Positions 25,812-33,621 of a stretch of DNA of 53,628 bases are shown piece after piece (the first letter of the stretch is position 1; every line of letters begins with the position of its first letter). The translations under genes and the position numbers were made by a program. Origin of the DNA: Ruminococcus sp. (GTDB taxonomy: Bacteria > Bacillota > Clostridia > Oscillospirales > Acutalibacteraceae); NCBI GenBank assembly GCA_017473775.1, contig JAFUJH010000064.1, positions 1-53,628 on the forward strand. The letters are read 5' to 3'. The notes beneath the pieces were generated by a model, which saw only the letters and a list, made by a program, of their open reading frames with translations, was not told the DNA's origin and did not search any database.

Positions 25812-27296
25812 ATGATAGCCAAGGGTTTTGACAATGATAAATATCTGAGAATGCAGTCCGAGCGTATCAAGCAGCGTATCGAGCAGTTCGGCGGTAAGCT
25901 GTACCTTGAGTTCGGCGGCAAGCTATATGACGATAACCACGCCTCCAGAGTCCTGCCGGGCTTTGAGCCTGACAGCAAGCTTCAGATGCTTATGCAGTTG
26001 AAGGACCAGGCGGAGATTGTTATTATCATCAACGCAGGTGATATTGAGAAGAACAAGGTTCGCGGTGACTTAGGCATCACCTATGACCTTGATACTCTCC
26101 GTCTGATTGATGTTTTCCGCGGAGTTGGTCTGTATGTAGGCTCGGTGGTACTCACCTGCTATGCAAACCAGCCCTCCGCAAATAAATTCCAGAAGCGTCT
26201 GGAGGACTTAGGCGTTAAGGTATACCGCCACTATCCCATTCCCGGCTACCCTGCTGACATCGACCTGATTGTAAGCGAGGAGGGTTTAGGCAAGAACGAA
26301 TACATCGAGACTGACAAACAGCTTGTCGTCATCACCGCTCCCGGCCCCGGCTCAGGCAAGATGGCTACCTGTCTTTCTCAGCTTTATCACGACCACAAGC
26401 GCGGCGTCAAGGCAGGATATGCAAAGTTCGAGACCTTCCCCATATGGAATCTCCCCCTGAAGCATCCTGTGAATGTGGCTTACGAGGCCGCCACCGCAGA
26501 CCTTAACGATGTAAATATGATAGACCCCTATCACTTTGAGGCTTACGGCGAGACCACCGTTAACTATAACAGAGATGTAGAGATTTTCCCTGTGCTCAGC
26601 GCTATGTTTGAGCAGATTCTGGGCGAGTCCCCCTACAAATCTCCCACAGATATGGGTGTTAATATGGCAGGACTGTGCATCTTTGACGACGATGCAGTAT
26701 GCGCCGCCGCTCAGCAGGAGATTATCCGACGCTACTACTCAGCAATGTGCTCCTACCGTCAGGGCAACGGCGAGAAGGATGTGACCCTCAAGCTGGAGCT
26801 TCTGATGAAGCAGGCAGGACTCAGCGCAGAGCAAAGACCCGTCATCGGCGCATCCCTCAAAAAAGCCGAGGAAACAGGCGAGCCTGCGGCGGCAATTGAG
26901 ATGCCCGACGGCACTATCATCACAGGCAAGACCTCAGCACTCTTAGGTGCTTCTTCTGCCGCAATCCTCAATGCACTCAAGTACTTAGGCGGCATTGACG
27001 ACGAGATACACCTTATCTCTCCTACAATCATCGAGCCTATCCAGAAGCTGAAGGTAGGTCACTTAGGCAACCACAACCCCAGACTCCACATTGACGAGGT
27101 GCTCTTGGCACTTTCCATCTGTGCGGCTACAGACTCACTTGCACAGAGGGCACTGGACCAGCTCCACAAGCTCAAGGGACTGGAGGCACACGCAACGGTT
27201 ATCCTTGCAAGCACCGACGAAAAGATGTTCAAGAAGCTTGGCATGAACCTGACCTGCGAGCCCACCTATCAGAGCAAAAAACTTTATCATCTGTAA
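25812..27296 (+). CDS. DUF1846 domain-containing protein
   Basis: A 494-residue cytoplasmic protein, full length for the DUF1846 family, which is common in Firmicutes and has no settled function. Seen here: an N-terminal KGFDNDKYLRMQSERIKQRI helix, a Rossmann-like region with ITAPGPGSGKMATCLSQ, which resembles a nucleotide-binding loop, and a Cys/Asp-rich C-terminal region. ATG 25812 follows AAAGGGG, and the upstream promoter is too close for the longer reading frame. It has its own promoter and terminator and stands alone. Confidence 0.9.
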   Translation: MIAKGFDNDKYLRMQSERIKQRIEQFGGKLYLEFGGKLYDDNHASRVLPGFEPDSKLQMLMQLKDQAEIVIIINAGDIEKNKVRGDLGITYDLDTLRLIDVFRGVGLYVGSVVLTCYANQPSANKFQKRLEDLGVKVYRHYPIPGYPADIDLIVSEEGLGKNEYIETDKQLVVITAPGPGSGKMATCLSQLYHDHKRGVKAGYAKFETFPIWNLPLKHPVNVAYEAATADLNDVNMIDPYHFEAYGETTVNYNRDVEIFPVLSAMFEQILGESPYKSPTDMGVNMAGLCIFDDDAVCAAAQQEIIRRYYSAMCSYRQGNGEKDVTLKLELLMKQAGLSAEQRPVIGASLKKAEETGEPAAAIEMPDGTIITGKTSALLGASSAAILNALKYLGGIDDEIHLISPTIIEPIQKLKVGHLGNHNPRLHIDEVLLALSICAATDSLAQRALDQLHKLKGLEAHATVILASTDEKMFKKLGMNLTCEPTYQSKKLYHL

Positions 27297-27310
27297 TTAT
27301 AATCGATTTA

Positions 27311-27345
27311 ATGCTGACAGCCGAAAACTGTCAGCATTTTTTGTT
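27311..27345 (+). terminator. Intrinsic terminator of the DUF1846 gene
   Basis: The perfect 10-bp stem ATGCTGACAG/CTGTCAGCAT is followed by TTTTTTG. Confidence 0.95.
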
Positions 27346-27366
27346 GTTTAATTTTGGATTTTTCAA

Positions 27367-27395
27367 TTGAAAAGCACACCTTTTTATGGTATCTT
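27367..27395 (+). promoter_or_regulatory. Promoter of the second dockerin gene
   Basis: TTGAAA (27367-27372), 17 bases, then TATCTT (27390-27395). Confidence 0.6.
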
Positions 27396-27426
27396 TAATT
27401 TATAAAATATATGGAGGTTTCTTACT

Positions 27427-30400
27427 ATGAACAGGAAAATCAAATTATTTCTTGCACTTATTCTGGTTTTATGCATTTTATTTGTTCCTATCACCTCATC
27501 TTCTCTGGAAATAAAGTTGATGAAAGGATCAACCGTTACCTACAAGGTAAACCTGTACTCTCCCTTCAAATTGTCTGACATTTATGCAAAAATTGATTAC
27601 GATGCAGATGTCCTGAATTATGTCACTTGTTCTTCAGCACATCTTACCGACAACAACACATTACGTTGCGACAAAAGCACTGACCGATTGGATGTACGCT
27701 TTACCACAAAAAACATCGGACTGGATTTCACTCAGAAAAGCTGTGCGTTCCAGATAGAATTTAAACTTCTGAAAACCATCAAATATTCAGAACTTCCCCT
27801 GTCATTAACAATGGACACAATCACCGACACCTCCGGCTTTACTTACTTCAAAGACGGGGCTGCTCAGGGTATTCTGACCGATATAAGCTGGGACACTTCT
27901 CTTGATGTTTCAATGTTTTCTCCCGACTCTTCACCTGTTGCCCTCTCCGATTGCACCATCACTCTGGACCAGACCCACTTTGTCTATGACGGCAACGCAA
28001 AGACCCCTGTTGTTACCGTTAAAAACGGCTCAAAAACTTATGCAAACGGCACTGACTACACCTGTGTATATGAGAACAATGTTAATCTGGGACTTGCAAG
28101 CGTCTATGTAATGGGCACAGGCTCAGATTTAAGCGGTACAGAGGTTGTGGATTTCACCATAGGTCTCACAGAAACACCTCTCCGCTCAATCCTGGATTGT
28201 ACCGTAATTATGGACAAAACCACTTACACCTACAACGGACAACCTCAGATTCCCGAAATAACAGTAAAAGACGGAGATAAAGTCCTTACCGACGGTATAG
28301 ACTACATCCTGATTTTTGTCCCCGACAATGTCAATGTCGGCACCTGTGCCGTCCACATCAGCGGTTTCTTTAACTATTGCGGTACTGTTTCAAGAGAATT
28401 TGAAATCGTTCCTTCTGCAACCCAGAAGATATCCATCTCCGCCTGTACCATCTCTATGGACAAGAACTTCACCTACACAGGCTCCGCAATAACCCCTGCG
28501 GTCACTGTCACCTTCAACGGAAATCAGCTTGTAAAGGGAACCGACTACACAGTTACTTATTCAAACAACACAAACCCCGGTACAGCAACTGCTACCATCA
28601 CAGGCAAAGGTACTTACACAGGCTCTGCAACAGTCAACTTCACAATCAAAGAAGCTGAAGCAAAGAAAATCCCTGTTACCGATTGTGCAGTCACACTGGA
28701 TAAATCCGTCTACACCTACGACGGCACTGCCAAAAAGCCTGTTGTTACCGTTAAATACGGCTCAAAAACTCTTACAAACGGAACTGATTACACTGTTTCC
28801 TACTCAAACAACACAAATGTAGGAAATGCCTCTGTCACCATTACAGGCAAGGGCAACTACACAGGCTCTGTAACAAAGGTCTTTTCTATTCAGGCTCCTC
28901 AGAAAACAGAATTCACATGGGGTGTGGATAACTGGAACTTCAACAACTCTGCTCCCAAGTATTTCCCCAAAACTTCTTACAGATATCATATAAACGACAC
29001 TTATCTTAACGCACTCAAGAGCAATCTGACAAACTCCGAGTACTATGCTATTTTTGAGTCAAGAAGTGCATGGCTTGACAGCCAGTTCGCAGGCTCCTGC
29101 TACGGAATGAGCTCCACCACTCTCCTTGCAAAGGAAGGTCTGCTTCCCTTTGCAAACTACCAGAGCGGTGCCACAAAACTCACAGACCTTGCCGCTCCTG
29201 TCAATAATATGGAAGTTAGTTCTCTGGTTACATACTATCAGATGCTTCAGGTTAAGGACATTATCCAGCAGCAGTACAGAACTGTTCCCTCTATGAGTAA
29301 CGAACAGATAATCAATAACATCATCTCTACTCTCAACGAAAACACAACCTGTATCGTTGGCTTCAAAAAGGCAGGCTGGGGCGGTCACGCAATCCTTGCC
29401 TACGGTTACGAATACGGCAGCTGGACTTTTGACGGTATAACTTATGACGGTTGCATCAAAATCTGCGACCCCAACCGCTCAACAGGATACAGCACAGATG
29501 CCAACATCTACTTCAACACAAGAACCTACAGCTGGACAATCCCCCTGTACTCCTATGTTCCCATCAGTTCTTCATCAGGTGCCGTGTTCAACTATGTAGG
29601 TGCTAACATAGACGAAATCAACCAGGGCGGTTATCTGTCAGGCTCTTCCTCCAACAACGCCACAGACTATGTTGCCAGAATCGACGCTATAGCAATCGCC
29701 AACAACCGTGCAGTTTCCAAGGTTGTAGATGCAAGCGGACTTTATATGAACAACGCAGCAGGCCCCGGAGAAATCGTTGAGGATGTTTCCTACATTGCAG
29801 GCGGTACATCTCAGGGCACTACAGGCTATAACCTCTTTGACGCAGAATCTGCTTACAAGGTTATTCAGGGCACCCCTTCTGAACTTTCCCTTACTATGGA
29901 CTACGAAGACTGCTACCTCACCGCAAGTTCAAAGGCAGGCACCTCCGTGCTCTTCGATAACGAAGGCTATGTAGAGGTAAACGGAGAAGCTGCAAACTTC
30001 AGTATGTCAATGACTCTTGACAACGACTACCCCACAAGCTGGTTTACATTGAGTGTTGAGGGAACAGGCGCAAACTTCGCTTCTCTTGACCTTGAGGAAA
30101 ACGGATATATTCTCTCTTCCGACAACCTCACAGACATCAGCATAAAAGCCAACAACAAAGAAGTGGCTGCAACCGCAAGTTTCTCAACCAATTATGACTC
30201 TGTATTCATCTATGAAATCAACGAGAACACCATAGGTGTAAAGGTAGATACCGACGATAACGGCACCTACGAAACAGACCTGGATGTTGAGCACGGAAGC
30301 AGCTTCGCTCTTGGCGATGTAAACCTTGACAACGACATCAACATTAAGGATGCAACCGCTATCCAGAAGCATATCGCAAAACTTGAGGTACTCACAGGTG

Positions 30401-30492
30401 AGTCTGCTCTCCTTGCAGATTACGATGAGGACGGCGTAATCACAATCAAAGATGCTACTGCTATTCAGAAGAAAATTGCAGGTCTTATCTGA
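27427..30492 (+). CDS. Secreted C39-like cysteine peptidase with dockerin
   Basis: A 1021-residue exported protein. Order: signal peptide (about 1-26); a beta-rich domain of about 125 residues that resembles cohesin/SipA-like folds (weak); four Ig-like repeats (about 172-490) with the shared pattern Y-Y-G-x-P-x-V...GTDYTVxYxNN...GxGNYTG; a papain-like domain with Cys558 (SCYGMS), His654 (GGHAILAYG) and Asp681 (CDPN) in the order expected for a C39-type catalytic triad; a beta-rich region; and a C-terminal dockerin with two NIKDATAIQKHIA-type repeats. It should be held on a cohesin scaffold. Proteolysis is inferred from the three residues. Monocistronic with its own promoter and terminator. 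Confidence 0.85.
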   Translation: MNRKIKLFLALILVLCILFVPITSSSLEIKLMKGSTVTYKVNLYSPFKLSDIYAKIDYDADVLNYVTCSSAHLTDNNTLRCDKSTDRLDVRFTTKNIGLDFTQKSCAFQIEFKLLKTIKYSELPLSLTMDTITDTSGFTYFKDGAAQGILTDISWDTSLDVSMFSPDSSPVALSDCTITLDQTHFVYDGNAKTPVVTVKNGSKTYANGTDYTCVYENNVNLGLASVYVMGTGSDLSGTEVVDFTIGLTETPLRSILDCTVIMDKTTYTYNGQPQIPEITVKDGDKVLTDGIDYILIFVPDNVNVGTCAVHISGFFNYCGTVSREFEIVPSATQKISISACTISMDKNFTYTGSAITPAVTVTFNGNQLVKGTDYTVTYSNNTNPGTATATITGKGTYTGSATVNFTIKEAEAKKIPVTDCAVTLDKSVYTYDGTAKKPVVTVKYGSKTLTNGTDYTVSYSNNTNVGNASVTITGKGNYTGSVTKVFSIQAPQKTEFTWGVDNWNFNNSAPKYFPKTSYRYHINDTYLNALKSNLTNSEYYAIFESRSAWLDSQFAGSCYGMSSTTLLAKEGLLPFANYQSGATKLTDLAAPVNNMEVSSLVTYYQMLQVKDIIQQQYRTVPSMSNEQIINNIISTLNENTTCIVGFKKAGWGGHAILAYGYEYGSWTFDGITYDGCIKICDPNRSTGYSTDANIYFNTRTYSWTIPLYSYVPISSSSGAVFNYVGANIDEINQGGYLSGSSSNNATDYVARIDAIAIANNRAVSKVVDASGLYMNNAAGPGEIVEDVSYIAGGTSQGTTGYNLFDAESAYKVIQGTPSELSLTMDYEDCYLTASSKAGTSVLFDNEGYVEVNGEAANFSMSMTLDNDYPTSWFTLSVEGTGANFASLDLEENGYILSSDNLTDISIKANNKEVAATASFSTNYDSVFIYEINENTIGVKVDTDDNGTYETDLDVEHGSSFALGDVNLDNDINIKDATAIQKHIAKLEVLTGESALLADYDEDGVITIKDATAIQKKIAGLI

Positions 30493-30525
30493 TTCATTTC
30501 CTGCAATATAATCACACGCAAAACC

Positions 30526-30566
30526 AAAAGGACACCACCGCACAACCTGCGGTGATGTCCTTTTTA
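30526..30566 (+). terminator. Intrinsic terminator of the second dockerin gene
   Basis: AAAAGGACACCACCGCA (30526-30542) pairs with TGCGGTGATGTCCTTTT (30548-30564) with one mismatch, and a T-run follows. Confidence 0.9.
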
Positions 30567-30615
30567 TATTTAAACACATAAGCAATTCACACACATCGCA
30601 AAAATTCTCTCCTAT

Positions 30616-30685
30616 GTGTGTATATATAACCTATACTATACTAACCTAACCTATCCTAACCTGTGTATCCAAATTGTATACACAC
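30616..30685. repeat. CTAACC-rich tract inside an inverted repeat
   Basis: GTGTGTATA (30616-30624) and TATACACAC (30677-30685) bracket a C/T/A-only tract built from CTATA and CTAACCTA-like units (30628-30661). It lies between two terminators and is probably not transcribed. Confidence 0.5.
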
Positions 30686-30709
30686 CCATTATGCAGTAAA
30701 ATCAAGGGC

Positions 30710-30743
30710 AAAAAAAAGCAGAGGGCATAGTACACCCTCTGCT
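30710..30743 (-). terminator. Terminator of the 50-residue membrane protein gene
   Basis: On the minus strand the stem GCAGAGGG/CCCTCTGC with a short loop is followed by seven T. Confidence 0.9.
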
Positions 30744-30776
30744 TTCGGTCAGCAATTAAGATTCGCAAAAGAACAA

Positions 30777-30929
30777 TCAGACAATAGCGTTATCGAGATA
30801 CTCCTCGAGCTCCTCGTTGTCTTTCTCTTTCTTCTTCTTGACAACCATAATGGTGGTAACTGCTGCAGCAACTGCAACTGCGGCAGACAGCAGAGCAATA
30901 ATCCAACCCCAAGAACTGTTCTTTTTCAT
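30777..30929 (-). CDS. 50-residue single-pass membrane protein
   Basis: A small gene with ATG 30929 preceded by CAGGAGGTACGAAGT (a strong, well-spaced ribosome binding site) and followed by its own terminator. The product has a short N-terminus (MKKNSSWGW), one transmembrane helix rich in Ala and Val (residues 9-30), a KKKKEK stop-transfer patch and an acidic tail ending EEYLDNAIV. I do not recognise it. The site, topology and terminator together make it a real gene despite its size. It is probably inserted with the tail in the cytoplasm. Function unknown. Confidence 0.75.
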   Translation of the reverse strand: MKKNSSWGWIIALLSAAVAVAAAVTTIMVVKKKKEKDNEELEEYLDNAIV

Positions 30930-31068
30930 ACTTCGTACCTCCTGAGTGTTCTCATAAATATTCTGTGCAGAAAATCACAGATATTCTATACATTAAAATA
31001 ATAACAGCCACACAAAAAAATGTCAACTAAATAATGGTAATTTACAGAAAAAATATCCAGTAAAAAAC

Positions 31069-31095
31069 AAAAAAAGCAGAGAGAGCTCTGCTTTT
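31069..31095 (-). terminator. Terminator of rpsT
   Basis: On the minus strand the stem AGCAGAG/CTCTGCT is followed by TTTTTTTG. Confidence 0.85.
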
Positions 31096-31116
31096 AAGGT
31101 TTTTATTAAGAAAAAA

Positions 31117-31377
31117 TTATGCTGTTGCATTCAGGCGCTTCACAAGATTAGACTTGCTTCTTGCGGCAGTGTTCTTATGCAGAATACCCTTTGCGGTAGC
31201 CTGATCAATTTTCTTAACAGCAAGACGAACCGCCTCAGCTTTGTTGTCGGCGTTGGTGTCGATAGCGTTGTAAGCTTTCTTGATAGCTGTTCTGAGAGCA
31301 GACTTAACGCTCTTGTTCTGAGCAGTTTTGGTTGCGATAACCTTAACGCGCTTCTTTGCTGATTTGATATTAGGCAT
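31117..31377 (-). CDS. rpsT: 30S ribosomal protein S20
   Basis: An 86-residue, highly basic helical protein of the small ribosomal subunit, with the family start MPNIKSAKKRVKV and the usual alternating Lys/Ala helices. ATG 31377 follows GGAGGTGGGAC; upstream in-frame codons are not part of the family. In Clostridia and Bacilli rpsT often sits divergent from or near lepA/hrcA; here it is divergent from the heat-shock operon. Confidence 0.97.
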   Translation of the reverse strand: MPNIKSAKKRVKVIATKTAQNKSVKSALRTAIKKAYNAIDTNADNKAEAVRLAVKKIDQATAKGILHKNTAARSKSNLVKRLNATA

Positions 31378-31471
31378 TGTCCCACCTCCTTCAAAAAGCG
31401 ATAACACGAATAACCGTGAGATTTATAAAACGGACTCCATAAAAGCCCTATTTTCACAATCGTGCTGATAT

Positions 31472-31500
31472 ATAATACCACTAACATCCGAAAAATGCAA
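31472..31500 (-). promoter_or_regulatory. Promoter of rpsT
   Basis: On the minus strand TTGCAT (31495-31500), 17 bases, then TATTAT (31472-31477). Confidence 0.7.
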
Positions 31501-31699
31501 GTATTTTCTTACATTTACGCAGAAAATTTTTTAATTTTTCCATCTGTCTCCAAACACCCACAATATATAGATGTTTCGTTTTCTGTGACATACTATAAAT
31601 GTTAGAGTTTTGTCCCCTTATACTATTATAAATGTCACAATCCGCCCTTAAAATTCCCTTATACACAAATAATTCACAAATCCTTTTTACAAAATATAC
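31501..31699. other. AT-rich spacer between rpsT and the heat-shock promoter
   Basis: No gene is supported here. The only structure I see is an 8-bp inverted repeat, TGTGACAT (31584-31591) and ATGTCACA (31632-31639), whose arms are each next to an ACTATAAATGT-like or ATTATAAATGT-like stretch. Confidence 0.4.
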
Positions 31700-31728
31700 T
31701 TGACATTTCCATATATCAGGTGTAAATT
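31700..31728 (+). promoter_or_regulatory. Promoter of the hrcA-grpE-dnaK-dnaJ operon
   Basis: TTGACA (31700-31705), 17 bases ending in TG, then TAAATT (31723-31728). The start point should fall at or just before the CIRCE element. Confidence 0.85.
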
Positions 31729-31738
31729 AATAGTAGAG

Positions 31739-31765
31739 TTAGCACTCGGAAGTCGAGAGTGCTAA
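31739..31765. promoter_or_regulatory. CIRCE operator for HrcA
   Basis: TTAGCACTC, nine bases, GAGTGCTAA: an exact match to the consensus CIRCE inverted repeat. HrcA binds it at normal temperature and represses the operon; GroEL is needed to keep HrcA active. Confidence 0.98.
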
Positions 31766-31787
31766 CGAGCAATAAGGAGGCGATGGA

Positions 31788-32816
31788 ATGGAGCTTGCAC
31801 AAAGAAAACAGAAAATCCTCCGTGCCATCGTTGAGGGATATATCAGCACAGGCGAGCCTGTAGGCTCTAAGACTCTGCTTCAGGAAACAGGCATTTCTGT
31901 TTCTCCTGCTACAGTGCGTAACGATATGGCAGACATGACTCAGTGCGGATATCTGTATCAGCCTCATACCTCGGCAGGCAGAGCTCCTACACAGGCAGGC
32001 ATCAGGTATTACATCAATAACCTGATGGAGCTTAAAGCTCCTAATCCCCGTGCCTGCGACTACATTGACCAGAAGCTGTCTGCGTCCGCAGACACTCCTG
32101 AGAATCTCCTGCGATGTGCCGCAGAGCTCTTGACAGACTACACAGGTTTCTGTGCTGTGACCACCACTCCGCCAAGCAGTGACGCCAGAATCCACAGGAT
32201 TCACATTCTCGGTACAGGGCGGCACACAGCTATGGCAGTGCTTGTCACCACCACGGGTATGGTCAGGAACAAGCTGTTCCGTTGCAACTTTGTAGTTACA
32301 TCAGAGATTACAGAGGTACTGCAGAAGGTGCTGAACAAAGCTCTGTCGGGTGTGCCCCTGAGCGAAATCACAAAGCCCTTTATGCAGTCTGTAGCATCGT
32401 CGCTTGGAGACCTTACACTCCTTGCTCCGCAGGCACTGGTTGCACTGATGGACATTGCACAGCAGGCACAGGAAATTCAGCTTTGCACAGCAGGACAGAC
32501 AAGACTTTTGTTTATGCCTGATGTGGATGTGCTCACAGCAAGGGGACTGCTCAGCTTCCTGCAGAACACGGAGCAGGTATCAAAACTTCTATTCTCACAT
32601 AAAAACGGGCTGAGAATTCTCATCGGTACAGAGTGCAGAAGCGCAGAGCTTCTCAGAAGTACCGTAATATCCGCAAGGTACGAAATCGCAGGAGGAGTAG
32701 CCGGTTCGGTGGCAATCTTCGGCCCCTTCCGTATGGACTACGCGGCAGCCGCAGGTGCTGTAGGCTACATTGCAAAATCAGTAGGAAATCTGCTTGATGA
32801 GATGGTGGATATATAA
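31788..32816 (+). CDS. hrcA: Heat-inducible transcription repressor HrcA
   Basis: A 342-residue DNA-binding repressor. The N-terminal winged helix covers about residues 1-75 (RKQKILRAIVEGYISTGEPVGSKTL and VSPATVRNDMADM), then the GAF-like HrcA domain; the C-terminal VGYIAKSVGNLLDEM is typical. The start at ATG 31788 follows AAGGAGG by 7 bases, 22 bases after the CIRCE half-site, so the gene is autoregulated. It leads the operon. Confidence 0.97.
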   Translation: MELAQRKQKILRAIVEGYISTGEPVGSKTLLQETGISVSPATVRNDMADMTQCGYLYQPHTSAGRAPTQAGIRYYINNLMELKAPNPRACDYIDQKLSASADTPENLLRCAAELLTDYTGFCAVTTTPPSSDARIHRIHILGTGRHTAMAVLVTTTGMVRNKLFRCNFVVTSEITEVLQKVLNKALSGVPLSEITKPFMQSVASSLGDLTLLAPQALVALMDIAQQAQEIQLCTAGQTRLLFMPDVDVLTARGLLSFLQNTEQVSKLLFSHKNGLRILIGTECRSAELLRSTVISARYEIAGGVAGSVAIFGPFRMDYAAAAGAVGYIAKSVGNLLDEMVDI

Positions 32817-32857
32817 ATCACACTTGCAGATTATACAATCAACATAAGGAGCTTATC

Positions 32858-33403
32858 ATGAGCAAGAAAAAAGAAAATACAGAAAACTTAAACACTGAAG
32901 AAATTCTGGAAACTGCTGAAGCAGAAACAGCTCAGGAGACAGAATCAGTAAAAGAGCCTACCGAAGTTGAGAAGCTTCAGGAAGAACTGAAAACTCAGAA
33001 GGAAAACTACCTGAGACTTGCCGCAGAGTACGACAATTACAGAAAGCGTACTCAGGCAGAAAAACTCTCTATCTATGCTGATGCTACAGCAAAAGCAGTT
33101 GAGGAGCTCCTCCCTATGGCAGACTCCGTGACAGCCGCTCTGGAATCAACTCCCGAGGATGACGCACAGCGTAAGGGCATTGAGCTTATCGGCAATCAGC
33201 TTGCAAAGTGTCTTGAGAAGTTAGGCGTTACAGCCTTCGGCGAGGTAGGCGAAGCCTTTGACCCCATGTTCCACAATGCAGTTGCAAGAACAGAGAATCC
33301 CGACCTTCCTCAGAATGCCATTGCAATGGTGTTCCAGAAAGGTTTCAAAATCGGTGACAAGGTAATCCGCCCTGCAATGGTACAGGTTGCAAATTGCGGT
33401 TGA
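32858..33403 (+). CDS. grpE: Nucleotide exchange factor GrpE
   Basis: A 181-residue co-chaperone that speeds ADP release from DnaK. It has an acidic, Glu/Thr-rich N-terminal tail (about 45 residues), a long coiled coil (ENYLRLAAEYDNYRKRTQAEK), and the C-terminal beta domain ending KGFKIGDKVIRPAMVQVA, all typical. It lies 41 bases after hrcA with AAGGAGC. The gap to dnaK, 218 bases, is unusually long because of the palindromic element annotated next. Confidence 0.97.
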   Translation: MSKKKENTENLNTEEILETAEAETAQETESVKEPTEVEKLQEELKTQKENYLRLAAEYDNYRKRTQAEKLSIYADATAKAVEELLPMADSVTAALESTPEDDAQRKGIELIGNQLAKCLEKLGVTAFGEVGEAFDPMFHNAVARTENPDLPQNAIAMVFQKGFKIGDKVIRPAMVQVANCG

Positions 33404-33407
33404 CAAA

Positions 33408-33550
33408 AGCGCCGAGGTGCGTAGCCTTAAAAAGTCGAGGACGACACCGAATTTGCCGAACAGTGAGTAAATGCTGTGCATTTGCTTACAGGCAATATTT
33501 GGAGAGGACGACGACTTTTTAAGAGCAGCGGAGCACAACGAGGCGTGACA
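33408..33550. repeat. Large imperfect palindrome between grpE and dnaK (MITE-like)
   Basis: The two halves are reverse complements with small gaps: GCGCCGAGGTGC (33410-33420) against the GCACAACGAGGCGT end; TTAAAAAGTCG (33427-33437) against CGACTTTTTAA (33512-33522); GGACGAC against GAGGACG; and AATTTGCCGAACAGTGAGTAAATGC against GCATTTGCTTACAGGCAATATTT around the centre (about 33477). No open frame is inside. It sits within the heat-shock message, so the RNA should form a very long hairpin. It does not belong to the CTCCCTC repeat families elsewhere in the window. Confidence 0.75.
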
Positions 33551-33621
33551 TCACAACCTTTCAATCAATCAGTTATCAATCAATTAATATACAAATCAAA
33601 TTCAATTTGGAGGAATTTATT

